Below the pieces are notes generated by a model. That model was not told the origin of the DNA. It was given only the letters and a program-made list of their open reading frames with translations, and made no database searches. The translations under genes were made by a program, and so were the position numbers. Of a stretch of 64,000 bases of DNA, positions 18,696-28,754 are shown one piece after another. Every line of letters begins with the position of its first letter. Position 1 is the stretch's first letter. The DNA is taken from positions 1 through 64,000 of the forward strand of contig DXIN01000030.1 in NCBI GenBank assembly GCA_019112865.1. Reading direction: 5' to 3'. The stretch comes from Candidatus Helicobacter avicola (GTDB lineage: Bacteria > Campylobacterota > Campylobacteria > Campylobacterales > Helicobacteraceae).

Positions 18696-19073
18696 CTAGC
18701 CTTCATTCACACCCAAAACCACCTCAAGCTTTTCTTTAAGCACCTGTGGGGTGAATGGTTTAACGATATAATTATTTACACCGGCTTTGAGTGCGGTGAT
18801 CACCTCGGCTTTACCGCCTTCTGTGGTAACCATAATGATAGGAATATCTTTGTAGCGATCATCACTTCTTACTTTTTTTACCAAATCAAGTCCATTCATT
18901 TCAGGCATATTCCAGTCTGTGATAAGCACATTGATACCTTCCACGCTATCAAGTAGTCCCCACGCTTCTACGCCATGTTCCGCTTCCAAAATATCCTCAT
19001 AGCCTAATCTTTGCAGTGTATTTTTTATGATTCTTCTCATTGTTGAGCTATCATCGACTACAAGTAACTTCAC
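18696..19073 (-). CDS. cheY: Chemotaxis response regulator CheY
   Basis: Single receiver domain, 125 residues: acidic pocket VVDDSS (D7, D8), phosphoacceptor D53 in LITDWNMPEMNG, switch Thr in MVTTEG and Lys in IVKPF. It carries signals from chemoreceptors such as the one at 50.4 kb to the flagellar motor. The start is GTG at 19073 behind an AAGGAG SD. The upstream region holds an overlapping sigma-70/FliA-like promoter. Confidence 0.96.
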   Translation of the reverse strand: MKLLVVDDSSTMRRIIKNTLQRLGYEDILEAEHGVEAWGLLDSVEGINVLITDWNMPEMNGLDLVKKVRSDDRYKDIPIIMVTTEGGKAEVITALKAGVNNYIVKPFTPQVLKEKLEVVLGVNEG

Positions 19074-19103
19074 TGGTATTCTCCTTAGTTGATTTCTTTG
19101 TGG

Positions 19104-19137
19104 ATTATATCGGAAAAATTATGCGTATGTTAGCATA
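19104..19137 (-). promoter_or_regulatory. Promoter of cheY, overlapping sigma-70 and FliA-like elements
   Basis: On the minus strand a perfect -10 TATAAT (19109-19104) overlaps TCCGATAT, the FliA-type -10. A TAAC lies 14 bases upstream, close to the 13-base spacing seen at flaA and flaG. The gene may therefore be read by either holoenzyme. Only sequence resemblance supports this. Confidence 0.5.
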
Positions 19138-19160
19138 CAAAGTTTGATATTTACTTTAAT

Positions 19161-19877
19161 CTAACTCATTTCACGATTTTTCATATACTTTTGTAAATCA
19201 ATTTTATGCTCATAAAACGCTTTACCGATGATAACTCCACTTATGTGAGGATTGGTGCTTAAAATCTCTAATTCCTTAGCGTCCGCGAATCCTCCGCTTG
19301 CGATTGTGTAGATTCCGCTTGCTTGTGCGATACTTTGGGTAAATGCCACATTTATACCACTTAATGCACCATCACGATTGATGTCTGTGCAAATAATCGC
19401 ATCAACCTTGCTCCCCTTGAAATATGCCGCAAAATCACTTGCTTCTACATTTTCTTCTTTTGCCCAACCTTGCGTTGCGACTTTGCCATTGCGTGCGTCA
19501 ATCCCTATGGCAATTTTGTAATTTTCTGCCATTTTGAGAGCAAACTCTGGATTTTGCAGTGCCACAGATCCTAGGATAATCCGCTCTACCCCTAAATCTT
19601 GATATTGCATAATATGCTCTTGTGTGCGGATACCTCCGCCTAGCTCAATTTTTAGCGATGTGTGCGTGAGAATCTGCTTGATAACCTCTATATTGCGTGG
19701 TTCTCCAGCAAATGCACCATTGAGATCCACGATATGCAGCCACTTTGCCCCCATTGTCTCAATTTCTTGGGCAAATTCCAACGCCTCGCCATACACTTTT
19801 GCACTCTGCATATCTCCTTTGTAGAGACGCACCGCCTTACCATCTTTGAGATCAATTGCTGGATAAATGTCTATCAT
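19161..19877 (-). CDS. hisA: Phosphoribosylformimino-AICAR isomerase HisA
   Basis: Amadori isomerase of histidine synthesis, a 238-residue TIM barrel. It shows IYPAIDLKDGKAVRLYKGD at the N-terminus with the catalytic Asp, IELGGGIRT, and ICTDINRDGALSG with the second Asp. Histidine synthesis is lacking in H. pylori, so this points to another Helicobacter. It starts 3 bases after the stop of the AAA ATPase gene. Confidence 0.95.
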   Translation of the reverse strand: MIDIYPAIDLKDGKAVRLYKGDMQSAKVYGEALEFAQEIETMGAKWLHIVDLNGAFAGEPRNIEVIKQILTHTSLKIELGGGIRTQEHIMQYQDLGVERIILGSVALQNPEFALKMAENYKIAIGIDARNGKVATQGWAKEENVEASDFAAYFKGSKVDAIICTDINRDGALSGINVAFTQSIAQASGIYTIASGGFADAKELEILSTNPHISGVIIGKAFYEHKIDLQKYMKNREMS

Positions 19878-19880
19878 TGC

Positions 19881-21602
19881 TTACCCCCTCATAAAACCCA
19901 TACTTTTTTGGCTATCAAAGTTCGCATTTAACTCCTTTTTGGCTTCTTCTTCAAAGTCTTGCAGTAAAAACACAGGTTTTTGTCTTGTAGCGACCTTATA
20001 CGCAGTGTTGCGCACGACAATTTTTATCTGTCCGCCACTTAGGTCATACTCACAAAGTTTGGCAATCACAGATTCTCGTGTGCCTTCAAATGTGATATTC
20101 ATAGGTAGGAGATGTTCCCAAAGCCTCTGTCTTTGTTCTTTGTTAGGTCTTTTAAACTCGATTTTGTAATGAAAGCGCCGCGAAAATGCCTTATCAAAAT
20201 TTTCCAATAAATTTGTCGTAGCAATCAAAATCCCCTCAAATCGCTCAATCTGCTCTAAAAAGATATTTTGCATTTGGTTGTGCATCTTGTCTGTGCTCGT
20301 ATGCGAACCACCTCTTGATGAGAGGAATTGGTCGGCTTCGTCCAAAAACAAAATAGGCTCGCTTTTTACCTTCTTGCACATATCTTTGTAGGTGTCAAAA
20401 ATAAGGCGCACATTTTTTTCACTCTCGCCCACATATGCCGAGAGAATCTTGGAGCAGTCAAAGCTTAGCACCTCTTTTTTGAGGCTTTTAGCCAATGCCA
20501 TTGCGCTCAAGGTCTTGCCCGTGCCCGGTGGTCCAAAAAACAAAATCTTTGCATCGATATTCTTGCTTTCTTTGATACCCCAAAGTTTCAAACGGCTAAT
20601 GACTTTAGAATCTACTTGGGCGAGAATATGCTCAAGCGTTTCCTTAGTCTTTGGGCTTAAAATCACTTCATCAAGCGAGGATTTGGGTGTAAGAAGCTCA
20701 AATATCTCTTGATTTTTCACTAGAGATTCAAGAGTGATTTTGGTGCGCTTTTGTTTTTTGCTGGGATTGCTAATGGTGTGCAGAATCTCATCAGGGATAA
20801 AAAAGGATTTATCAATATTCCCAAAGCCCGAGAGATATTCATCATAATCCACCAAACCCTCTGAGAGAAGCTTAGAGTGCTCACCAAGCAGCTCGAGATT
20901 TGCCATTTTTTCGTATTCGTCATTGCTCACAAGGCGCATAAGCACATTAATATCACGCGCACTTTCCATACTCCTAGGGGAATATTCCTCTTTGAGCAGA
21001 GCTAAAAAAATCGTTTGTTCTTTTTGGTTGAGCTTATGTGTCTTGAAAAACTTCAGGAGCAAAAGGGGTTTTTTGGTAAGCTTAAGTCTTGCAGAGATTC
21101 TATCTTCAAGGAGTTTGAGAGAGTTCTTGGATAGAGGTAGAGAATCTTTACGCATACGACTGGTTTTTTGTAATAAATCTATGCGTTTAAATTGATCTTT
21201 GAGATATTCCAAATCGCTAGTATATGCACTAATTTCTGGCAAATTGTCCTCAAAATACCCCTCCAAAAGGCGTAAAAAACTATAAGAGAGACTAATGCGT
21301 TCGTTATAAAGCTCAAGCATAAGCATAGGCATATTGTTTGGATAATCCGAGTTTAGCTGTATGACCCACCCCATTTCGATAAGATTGTAGATTTTTGGTA
21401 AAAGTTCAAAGTGAGCCTTGCACTCTTGTTCCCCATAATACTTGCTCAAAAATAGCGACACATTGCAGACATTCTCGCCATAGAGGTAGTTTTTGAGGAG
21501 ATTTTGGAGAATCTGCGCCTCCTGCTCATCGCATTTTAGATGAGGAAAAATCTTTGAATCTCGCAATGTGCTAGATTCTAAAAAGTCGATAAGAAATTCC
21601 AT
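19881..21602 (-). CDS. AAA-family ATPase of unknown role
   Basis: 573-residue protein with an N-terminal helical region of about 340 residues that I do not recognise and a C-terminal AAA domain: Walker [10 protein letters not shown] near 353-361, Walker B ILFLDEADQF near 417, sensor ATTN and an arginine-finger region AFSRRFHYKIEF. The AAA domain resembles the FtsH/spastin/proteasomal class; no protease domain is present. Its ATG overlaps the CDF transporter stop by one base. The target is unknown. Confidence 0.75.
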   Translation of the reverse strand: MEFLIDFLESSTLRDSKIFPHLKCDEQEAQILQNLLKNYLYGENVCNVSLFLSKYYGEQECKAHFELLPKIYNLIEMGWVIQLNSDYPNNMPMLMLELYNERISLSYSFLRLLEGYFEDNLPEISAYTSDLEYLKDQFKRIDLLQKTSRMRKDSLPLSKNSLKLLEDRISARLKLTKKPLLLLKFFKTHKLNQKEQTIFLALLKEEYSPRSMESARDINVLMRLVSNDEYEKMANLELLGEHSKLLSEGLVDYDEYLSGFGNIDKSFFIPDEILHTISNPSKKQKRTKITLESLVKNQEIFELLTPKSSLDEVILSPKTKETLEHILAQVDSKVISRLKLWGIKESKNIDAKILFFGPPGTGKTLSAMALAKSLKKEVLSFDCSKILSAYVGESEKNVRLIFDTYKDMCKKVKSEPILFLDEADQFLSSRGGSHTSTDKMHNQMQNIFLEQIERFEGILIATTNLLENFDKAFSRRFHYKIEFKRPNKEQRQRLWEHLLPMNITFEGTRESVIAKLCEYDLSGGQIKIVVRNTAYKVATRQKPVFLLQDFEEEAKKELNANFDSQKSMGFMRG

Positions 21603-22516
21603 TATCTCCGTCCTTGCTGTGAAATTACATCAAATTCTGAATCGTCATAGGGGTCAAGATGTGCATTTATCTCCCATATCAAGCTAACATCAAGTGCGCG
21701 GATATGCTCCTCTATGGAGTTAGAGATTCTATGAGCCTCTAGGAGCGTAATATCTGGGTGAAATACCAAATGCACATCAAGAAAAATAATATTCCCTACG
21801 ATACGAGTACGCAATGCGTGATAGCTCGTGATAGGTGCGTTTTCCAGCACTTCCTGCACACGCACAAAGATATGGGGATCAATCGCCCTATCAAGCAGCA
21901 ACAATACACTTTCCCTCATCAGCCTAAAAGCCGAAAACATAATATACAAAGCAATGCCAATCCCCAAAATCGCATCAAGTTTGTCAAAGCCACTCACGCT
22001 AATTACTGCGAGGGAGCATAAAATCACGCCATTACTAAGCAAATCCACCTTGTAGTGCATCACATCGGCTTTGATTACCTGTGAGTTAGTCTTTTTGGCA
22101 ACTTTTTGGAGATACCACACGAGGCAAAATGTTATGCAAAAAGAGAAAATCATCATACCTAGCGAGTATTGTAAGCTCTCAATCTCGTGGGAAGAGATGA
22201 GTTTCACACACGAGGTATAAAAAATATACACGCCAGAGAGTGCAATCACAAGCCCTTCAAAGGTGGCTGCTAGAGATTCTAACTTCCCTAACCCATAATT
22301 AAACCGACTATCTGCTGGTTTTTCTGATTTTTTAAGCGCAAAGAAATTAAAGATAGAAATCCCCACATCAAGTAGTGAATCTATCGCGCTAGCTAACACC
22401 GCGACTGAACCACTCACAGCTCCCACAACAAGCTTGCCTATGGCAAGGCATAGGGCAGTGATGGTTGCAATGAGTGTCGCATACTTGGGAGTATAGGATA
22501 AATTCTTGCAAAACAC
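21602..22516 (-). CDS. Cation diffusion facilitator metal exporter
   Basis: 304-residue CDF/FieF-like transporter with about six membrane helices. Metal-site residues are in SAIDSLLDVG (helix 2) and MHYKVDLLSNG (HxxxD, helix 5), with a cytoplasmic C-terminal domain containing FLDVHLVFHPDITLLEAH. It is expected to exchange protons for Zn2+, Fe2+ or similar; the metal cannot be told. The start is GTG at 22516 without a strong SD, so the start is less sure. Coupled to the AAA ATPase gene. Confidence 0.9.
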   Translation of the reverse strand: MFCKNLSYTPKYATLIATITALCLAIGKLVVGAVSGSVAVLASAIDSLLDVGISIFNFFALKKSEKPADSRFNYGLGKLESLAATFEGLVIALSGVYIFYTSCVKLISSHEIESLQYSLGMMIFSFCITFCLVWYLQKVAKKTNSQVIKADVMHYKVDLLSNGVILCSLAVISVSGFDKLDAILGIGIALYIMFSAFRLMRESVLLLLDRAIDPHIFVRVQEVLENAPITSYHALRTRIVGNIIFLDVHLVFHPDITLLEAHRISNSIEEHIRALDVSLIWEINAHLDPYDDSEFDVISQQGRR

Positions 22517-22552
22517 TTCGCTACTTCGGTCTTAAAAATTTCGTGTTGTTTC

Positions 22553-23356
22553 TTATTTGAAAGTCGTGCCACCATCTATCACAATTGTTTGTCCCGTGAG
22601 CCACGCACTCTGCGTATTATCGCATAAGAAAAATGCCGCTCCTGCTAAATCTTGTGGTGTCCCCATACGATTGAGCGGAGACTGCTCCTCGACTTTTGCC
22701 TTAACTTCCGCATAATCCGGAAATGCACGCAGTGCATCGGTGTCGATAGGACCTCCACTCACAGCATTGACGCGTATGCCCCATTCTCCTAGTTCTGCAG
22801 CAGCGTATTTGACCATCGTTTCCACAGCATTTTTGGAGTTACCATGCCCTGCATAGTTTGGCATATACACGAGATTCCCTGTGGAGCTAAGTGATACGAT
22901 TGCACCACCACCCACTTCTTTCATTCTCTTTGCAGCTTCTTGCGCACCCACGACAAAAGCTAACACGGTGGCAGTATAGATATTGTTTAATCCTTTGGGG
23001 CGCAAACGCATAAATGGTGCGAAACCTCCTGCCACGCTTTTACCATAAATAATCGCATTAGAGACAAAAAAATCCACGCGGCTAAAATCGTTATCGATTT
23101 TGCTAAAAAGCTCGGTGTATTGCTCTGGTTCTAACACATTGAGCGGATAGAATCGCGCCTTGACTTTATAGGTAGATTCTATGTCTTGGGCGATTTTTTG
23201 TGCCTCTTCTTCGTTTTTGTTGTAGGTAAAAGCCACATTTACGCCATTTTGTGCAAACCGATACAAAATCGCCTTGCCTATACCACGTGTAGCACCACTG
23301 ATAACTAAAGTCTTGCCTTTCATAAAGTCCGTTGTGTTTTGCTCATTTGTCATCAT
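22553..23356 (-). CDS. Short-chain dehydrogenase/reductase, FabL-like
   Basis: 267-residue classical-fold SDR: cofactor motif SGATRGIG (about 20-27), VSNA in place of NNAG, SLSS, and the catalytic Y-x6-K in YAGHGNSK. The general look, with LNRMGTPQDLAGAAFFLCD and a GQTIVIDGG end, suits an enoyl-ACP reductase of FabL type, which would act in fatty acid synthesis. An H. pylori gene in the same neighbourhood is annotated as a hydroxysteroid dehydrogenase as I recall. The substrate is undecided. Confidence 0.75.
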   Translation of the reverse strand: MMTNEQNTTDFMKGKTLVISGATRGIGKAILYRFAQNGVNVAFTYNKNEEEAQKIAQDIESTYKVKARFYPLNVLEPEQYTELFSKIDNDFSRVDFFVSNAIIYGKSVAGGFAPFMRLRPKGLNNIYTATVLAFVVGAQEAAKRMKEVGGGAIVSLSSTGNLVYMPNYAGHGNSKNAVETMVKYAAAELGEWGIRVNAVSGGPIDTDALRAFPDYAEVKAKVEEQSPLNRMGTPQDLAGAAFFLCDNTQSAWLTGQTIVIDGGTTFK

Positions 23357-23411
23357 ATACCTCGCTTTTTGAAGTTCTAAAATCCTCTATTCTAGCAAAC
23401 TTTTCTTTAAA

Positions 23412-24014
23412 CTAATACATTGTGTATAAATTTGGTAATATCCCGAAATTATGCAAAACCTCAATCGCCAAAATCGCTATCACACCGATAAACCAATTAA
23501 GTGTGCGTCGTAATTCTTTATGAAAAAAGTGTGGGCGCACTTCGATTTTTTCTGGACAAGAAAAGTTTGCAAAAGATGGAAAAAATCGTGAGGTGCTTTG
23601 CAAAAATTGTTGGTATTTCTCGCCAAACTTTTGTCCCAAAAACTCCTCTTCGCCCAAAATCGTCATACGATAAACCCACAAAAACAGCATTCCACCCACA
23701 AGCACAAGCACAAGCTGGGCTTTGAGTGCTAAAATGCCAATAAATCCGATAAAAGAAAAGAGATACAAAGGATTGCGACACAGGCTGTATGCGCCATAGT
23801 CAATGAAACTTTTGCCATCGGTTCCTTCATTTTTCATACCACCAATAAACATTGTGGCATACAATCGCCCAATCACACCCACAATGACCAATGCCACGCC
23901 TGCGCCTCGTATGCAGTTTGCTACAAACTCATCATAAGGCGTATAGGAGACAAACAGCCACACCACACCCACTGCTCCTAATATGTATTGCAAAACAAAA
24001 CGATTGAATCTCAT
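23412..24014 (-). CDS. ICMT/PEMT-family membrane methyltransferase-like protein
   Basis: 200-residue integral membrane protein with four to five hydrophobic helices. The signature GAYSLCRNPLYL and EEEFLGQKFGEKYQQF near the middle fit the isoprenylcysteine carboxyl methyltransferase / phospholipid methyltransferase family. The bacterial substrate is unknown. It lies 9 bases downstream of dapA, between dapA and the SDR gene. Confidence 0.8.
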   Translation of the reverse strand: MRFNRFVLQYILGAVGVVWLFVSYTPYDEFVANCIRGAGVALVIVGVIGRLYATMFIGGMKNEGTDGKSFIDYGAYSLCRNPLYLFSFIGFIGILALKAQLVLVLVGGMLFLWVYRMTILGEEEFLGQKFGEKYQQFLQSTSRFFPSFANFSCPEKIEVRPHFFHKELRRTLNWFIGVIAILAIEVLHNFGILPNLYTMY

Positions 24015-24023
24015 ATATACTCC

Positions 24024-24920
24024 TTATATTTGCACATCATAGTTTTGGAGGACTTGCTCAATCTTGGCTAGATTCTCCTTGCTTGGGGCTAAGAGTGGCA
24101 GCCTGTATTCCAGACTTGGTAAGAGTCCGCTGATATACATTGCTGCTTTGATAGGGATAGGATTGCTCTCGCAAAAAAGCACTTTGTTGATATGATAGAG
24201 CTTGTTGTTTATCTCTTGGCTTTGTTTCATATCACCGCGAAGAGCTAAATGCGTAAGTGTAGCTATTTCTTTTGGGAGTAGATTGCCCGTTACAGAGATT
24301 ACGCCCTTGCCACCATTGGCTAAAATCGGATAGTTAATCGCATCATCACCACTAAAAACTCCCATATTTGGCGTATTTGTCGCAAACTCAATAATGCGCT
24401 CCATCGACCCTGCCGCCTCTTTGATAGCAAAGATATTTGGCACATTCTCAAAGAGTCGTATAGCTGTGTGTGTTTCGATACTCACACCCGTGCGTCCGGG
24501 GACATTATAGAGCATAAGCGGAATCTCTACCGAATCTGCCACGGCTTTGTAATGCTGATATAGCCCCTCCTGACTTGGTTTGTTATAATACGGACTCACG
24601 CACAAAATCGCATCTGCACCGCATTTTTGTGCGAATTGTGCAAGCTCAATGGCTTCTTGTGTCGCATTGCTTCCTGCACCAGCAAGCACCTTGGTGTTAC
24701 TTCCCTTGCACACACTGACTGCGACTTCTATACACTCCATATGTTCCTTGTGGCTCAAAGTCGCAGATTCTCCTGTCGTGCCTACTGGCACACAAGCGTC
24801 CATTCCATTCCGAATCTGGCGGAGCAAAAGCTTCTCATAAGTTTCAAAATGAATTTTACCTTGATAAAAAGGTGTGATAAGTGCGCTCATAGCCCCATTG
24901 ATCGTTGTCTTGTTCTCCAC
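24024..24920 (-). CDS. dapA: 4-hydroxy-tetrahydrodipicolinate synthase
   Basis: Condenses pyruvate with aspartate semialdehyde in lysine and peptidoglycan synthesis. The 298-residue TIM barrel shows [10 protein letters not shown], the catalytic-triad tyrosine in [10 protein letters not shown], the Schiff-base lysine in [10 protein letters not shown], and FSGDDA. It starts 9 bases after the M16 peptidase stop. Confidence 0.97.
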   Translation of the reverse strand: MENKTTINGAMSALITPFYQGKIHFETYEKLLLRQIRNGMDACVPVGTTGESATLSHKEHMECIEVAVSVCKGSNTKVLAGAGSNATQEAIELAQFAQKCGADAILCVSPYYNKPSQEGLYQHYKAVADSVEIPLMLYNVPGRTGVSIETHTAIRLFENVPNIFAIKEAAGSMERIIEFATNTPNMGVFSGDDAINYPILANGGKGVISVTGNLLPKEIATLTHLALRGDMKQSQEINNKLYHINKVLFCESNPIPIKAAMYISGLLPSLEYRLPLLAPSKENLAKIEQVLQNYDVQI

Positions 24921-24929
24921 GCTACCCCC

Positions 24930-26234
24930 TTATTTGCGTAAAATAACGACACTAAGCTGCTTATTGTCAAAGTATTTTCTCGCTACTTGCGCAATTCTCT
25001 CTATGCTAAGATCCCCAATCGCCTCCTCATACGCAAATAATGGGCTTAAATCCCCTCTAGCGAGATAATCCCCAAACACATACGCACTCGAAGAGGCATC
25101 TTCAAATCCATAGATAAAATTTGCTTTGGTATTAATCTTTAGTTTTTCAAGCTCTTGGGGGCTTATCTGTCCTTTCTTAAGACGCTCCAAAATCGCATAA
25201 ATCTCTTTTTCGATTGTTTGGGCTTTGACATTTGGGAGGGCTTGTGCCATTATGAAAAATACCCCTTCATCTTTTAGCCCCATATTATAAGCTGATATAC
25301 TGGAGGCAAGGTGTTTTTTATCGACAATTTCGCTCTCAAACAAACTCGATTTGCCCCCACTTAGAATCTTACTAATCGCACTAAGCACTACCTGATCTTT
25401 GTGGGCAAAGTTTGGTATCTTATAGCCCATAGCAAGATATTCTATTTCACTATCTTTGTTGATAACCACGCGTCTTTGCTCGGTTTGTTTGGGTTCTTTT
25501 ATCTGCACCTGTGGGATAGAATCTGTCTTGTTGGCAATCTCTCCAAAATATTTCTGTGCCGCATCAAACACTGCTTGAGGTTCTATATCGCCTGTTACAA
25601 GCAAAATCGCATTTTGTGGCTGATAATACATAGTGTGAAATGCTTTAATATCCTCTATTTTCCAAGCCTTGATATCTTCGCTAAAACCAATAGGTGTCCA
25701 GTGATAAGAATGCTGCTTAAAGGCAGTATTAAAAAATGTAAAATACAAAAGTCCCATAGGATTGTTGTCTGTGCGCCATAATCGCTCCTGCATTACCACA
25801 TCACGTTCGGGTTGAAATTCTGAATCTCTGAGGCTTAAGTTTTCCATCACTTCAGCAAAGAGTTCTAGGCTTTTATCAAGATTGCTGTTTGTAGTCTTGA
25901 TATAGTATTTTGTGTAATCAAAACTTGTGAAAGCATTATCCACACCACCAAATTTCTTGACAATCTCATCAAACTCACCGGCTTTGAGGTTTTTAGTCGA
26001 TTTGAAGTTGAGGTGTTCAAGCATATGTGCGATACCGCTTTTGCCCTGTATTTCGTTGCGACTGCCTACTTTGTAAATCACATCGACTTCTATCACACTG
26101 CTTTTGTTTGGCAATGGCACCACCACCACTTCCAACCCATTCTCTAGTGTCTGCTCATAATGTTTTGGTATCCCTCCTGCATAGCCTATCGCGCTCATCA
26201 GTCCTCCTAGCAACAAAATTTTGAGAATCTTCAT
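24930..26234 (-). CDS. Periplasmic M16-family zinc peptidase
   Basis: 434-residue insulinase/processing-peptidase-like protein. The inverted zinc motif is HMLEH in GIAHMLEHLNF, with the third ligand expected in the ERDVV region. A signal peptide (MKILKILLLGGLMSAIGYAGG) supports the ATG at 26234, one base after the pyrD stop. A longer reading upstream to 26414 only overlaps the pyrD tail and would bury the signal sequence; an ATG at 26243 is also possible. It lies between pyrD and dapA. Confidence 0.88.
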   Translation of the reverse strand: MKILKILLLGGLMSAIGYAGGIPKHYEQTLENGLEVVVVPLPNKSSVIEVDVIYKVGSRNEIQGKSGIAHMLEHLNFKSTKNLKAGEFDEIVKKFGGVDNAFTSFDYTKYYIKTTNSNLDKSLELFAEVMENLSLRDSEFQPERDVVMQERLWRTDNNPMGLLYFTFFNTAFKQHSYHWTPIGFSEDIKAWKIEDIKAFHTMYYQPQNAILLVTGDIEPQAVFDAAQKYFGEIANKTDSIPQVQIKEPKQTEQRRVVINKDSEIEYLAMGYKIPNFAHKDQVVLSAISKILSGGKSSLFESEIVDKKHLASSISAYNMGLKDEGVFFIMAQALPNVKAQTIEKEIYAILERLKKGQISPQELEKLKINTKANFIYGFEDASSSAYVFGDYLARGDLSPLFAYEEAIGDLSIERIAQVARKYFDNKQLSVVILRK

Positions 26235-26235
26235 C

Positions 26236-27480
26236 TTAGGCATTTGTCTCATCATCACTTGCTCTTGTGCGTTTTGTAGGGGATTTGGGTTTTGTAGAAT
26301 CTTTGCTTTGCTTGGCGACTGAAGAGGTAGCTTTGGCGTTTGATTTGGCTTTGGCAGATTCTGTGATATTGATTTCTTGTTCTTTGTCTTTTGCTGACTT
26401 TGAATCTTTAGCATTTTTGTGTGATTTGGTGGTGTGGCTTACACCTATGGCTTCAGAGATATGGCTAAATCCATCGGCTTGCATACGCGCTAAAATCCCT
26501 TCATTAATGCGTCTAGGTAGTGAAGGACCCTGATACACAAGCCCAGTGTAGATTTGCACAAGACAAGCTCCCATTTTAATACGCTCGTATGCCTCGTCTG
26601 CACTATCAATACCACCAGAGGAAATCAGCAGTGTTTTGCCAAAAAACTCCTTTGCAATACTCTCAAAAACCTCTCTCGAACGCTCTTTAAGTGCCTCGCC
26701 ACTGATACCTCCTTCGCTTTTTGCGCCCTTAAGCAAACTATAATCAATGCTTGTATTTGTCGCGATGATACCACTACAGCCGTGTTTTATAGCAGATTCT
26801 ATAACTTCTAACATATCATCGGTGTGCATATCTGGCGAGATTTTCAAAAAAATAGGCTTTTGGGTATGTTTGCGCGCCATTTTAAAGAGTGAGGCGACAA
26901 AACCTTTGTTCTGTAAATCACGAAGTTTTGGGGTATTGGGACTAGAGACATTAAACACAAAATAATCTGCCAAATCCAGCACTTCTAGCAGTGTGTTTTC
27001 GTAATTTTGCAACGAGTCGCTTTGAGCGATAATTTTGTTTTTGCCTATATTTGCCCCGATAGGGAGACACAATGGATAGAGTTTTTGGAGACGTTTGGCG
27101 ATTTTGCTTACGCCGTTGTTGTTAAAGCCCATCATATTTTGGAGACTATGTTCTTGGGGGAATCGAAACAATCTAGGCTTTGGATTGCCACTTTGTGGGG
27201 CTTGCGTGATTGTGCCTACCTCGATAAAACCAAACCCCAAAGCACCAAGCCCCTTTAGCATCGTGGCATTTTTATCAAACCCAGCACTTACCCCTACGGG
27301 ATTGGGAAATCGCACAGAATCTAGAGTATTTGCTAACCGCTCATCGCACTTGACAAATTGCCATGCCAACAAGTCTTGCACCAAAGGCAGTGGCGCAACT
27401 TTTCGCAAAAAAAATTCTACTATATTATGGGCTTTTTCCGCATCTAGCTTAAACAATACTTGCTTGAGATTCTCATACAT
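26236..27480 (-). CDS. pyrD: Dihydroorotate dehydrogenase (quinone), with a Lys/Ser-rich tail
   Basis: Class 2 FMN enzyme of pyrimidine synthesis, 414 residues against about 350 in most relatives. Core motifs: NPVGVSAGFDKNA, GFNNNG, NVSSPNTPKLR with the catalytic Ser, and SSGGIDSADEAYERI. After about residue 345 comes an unusual hydrophilic tail rich in Lys, Ser and Ala (KSHKNAKDSKSAKDK and on), ending DDETNA. The tail has no counterpart that I know. Directly followed by the M16 peptidase gene. Confidence 0.95.
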   Translation of the reverse strand: MYENLKQVLFKLDAEKAHNIVEFFLRKVAPLPLVQDLLAWQFVKCDERLANTLDSVRFPNPVGVSAGFDKNATMLKGLGALGFGFIEVGTITQAPQSGNPKPRLFRFPQEHSLQNMMGFNNNGVSKIAKRLQKLYPLCLPIGANIGKNKIIAQSDSLQNYENTLLEVLDLADYFVFNVSSPNTPKLRDLQNKGFVASLFKMARKHTQKPIFLKISPDMHTDDMLEVIESAIKHGCSGIIATNTSIDYSLLKGAKSEGGISGEALKERSREVFESIAKEFFGKTLLISSGGIDSADEAYERIKMGACLVQIYTGLVYQGPSLPRRINEGILARMQADGFSHISEAIGVSHTTKSHKNAKDSKSAKDKEQEINITESAKAKSNAKATSSVAKQSKDSTKPKSPTKRTRASDDETNA

Positions 27481-27541
27481 CTCACACCCCCTTAAGTATT
27501 CATAAACCCTGCATTGTATAAAAAATCCTTAAATAATACCT

Positions 27542-28144
27542 TTAAAGATTCTGCACTTGTTTTGTGTTAAAGGTATTTTGCAACGCATTGACTGCTGGAT
27601 TTTTGACAAAAAAGTCTAATGCCTGCACGCCATACGCACAGAGTGTCTCCAGGGTTTCGCACTCTTTTGGGCTAAAATTTCCAAGCACATATTCAATGAC
27701 ACATTGCTCCTTTGGCTTATGCTCACTTATAGGTGGTTTGCCAATCCCACAGCGCATACGTAGATACTCATTGCCATACATCGAATCTATGGATTTTAGC
27801 CCATTATGCCCACCGCTTGATCCACCGAGCTTGAAGCGCACCGCACCAAGACAGAGGTCTAAATCATCGTGAATCACAAGTATATGGTGAATCGTATGGT
27901 ATTTACAAAATGCCGCAACACTCTCACCAGAGCAATTCATAAAGGTTTGGGGCTTGAGGCAAAACACAGAGGAGTGATCACTTTCTAATCGTGCGCAGAG
28001 AGCTTGGGATTTTTTCTCAATCTCCCAAGAGAGATGGTGGCACTGCACAAATCTATCTAAGATTATAAAGCCGATGTTATGTCGTGTGAGTGCGTATTTC
28101 TCTCCGGGATTTCCGAGACCAACGATAAGGAGATGCTCCTGCAT
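27542..28144 (-). CDS. pth: Peptidyl-tRNA hydrolase
   Basis: Cleaves peptidyl-tRNA released from stalled ribosomes. 200 residues: VGLGNPGEKYALTRHNIGF with the catalytic His, KPQTFMNCSGE and HDDLDLCLG. It lies 6 bases downstream of rplY on the same strand, a pairing common in bacteria. Confidence 0.96.
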   Translation of the reverse strand: MQEHLLIVGLGNPGEKYALTRHNIGFIILDRFVQCHHLSWEIEKKSQALCARLESDHSSVFCLKPQTFMNCSGESVAAFCKYHTIHHILVIHDDLDLCLGAVRFKLGGSSGGHNGLKSIDSMYGNEYLRMRCGIGKPPISEHKPKEQCVIEYVLGNFSPKECETLETLCAYGVQALDFFVKNPAVNALQNTFNTKQVQNL

Positions 28145-28150
28145 ATGAGA

Positions 28151-28687
28151 TTATTTCGCTTTAATCACGCCCACCACAGCAACATCTTGATTGTTTAGCA
28201 CTTTTACGCCATTTATTTCAGGTAAATCACGCACAAGGATAGAATCTCCCACATCTAAATCACTCACATCAAGCTCATAGGCATTTGGTAGATTCTCTGG
28301 CGTGCATTTTACGCTAATGCGCTTAGTAGAGATGAAAAGCACACCTTTGTTTTTGAGTCCTTTTGCATTACCTTTTGGTTTGACTGGGACTTTAAATTTA
28401 CTTGCTACACCTTTTTGGGCAAGGAGTAAATCCACATGTTTTAGCACACTGGTAACCGGGTCTTTTTGGTATTCTTGCACCACGACATCATAGCTTTTGC
28501 CACCTAATTTAACTTGAAAAATCAAGTTTTGCTTACTTTTGATTTCTTTGATGAAATCATTGAGCTTGAACGCACAATGGATATTTTCCTGCCCTTTTCC
28601 ATAAATGTTGGCAATTAGATAACCATCGTTTCGCAAAGCCTTCGCTGCTGCTTTAGAAATACTCTCTCTAATGATACCTTCTAACAT
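28151..28687 (-). CDS. rplY: 50S ribosomal protein L25 (CTC form)
   Basis: 178-residue long-form L25/CTC protein binding 5S rRNA. It begins [24 protein letters not shown] and has the N-terminal L25 fold followed by the TL5/CTC C-terminal domain ([30 protein letters not shown]). It is cotranscribed with pth. Confidence 0.94.
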   Translation of the reverse strand: MLEGIIRESISKAAAKALRNDGYLIANIYGKGQENIHCAFKLNDFIKEIKSKQNLIFQVKLGGKSYDVVVQEYQKDPVTSVLKHVDLLLAQKGVASKFKVPVKPKGNAKGLKNKGVLFISTKRISVKCTPENLPNAYELDVSDLDVGDSILVRDLPEINGVKVLNNQDVAVVGVIKAK

Positions 28688-28754
28688 TTGTGATCCTTAT
28701 GTAAAAATTTAAAGCCACGCATTGTAGCAAAAAATACTTAAATTAAGTTTGTAT

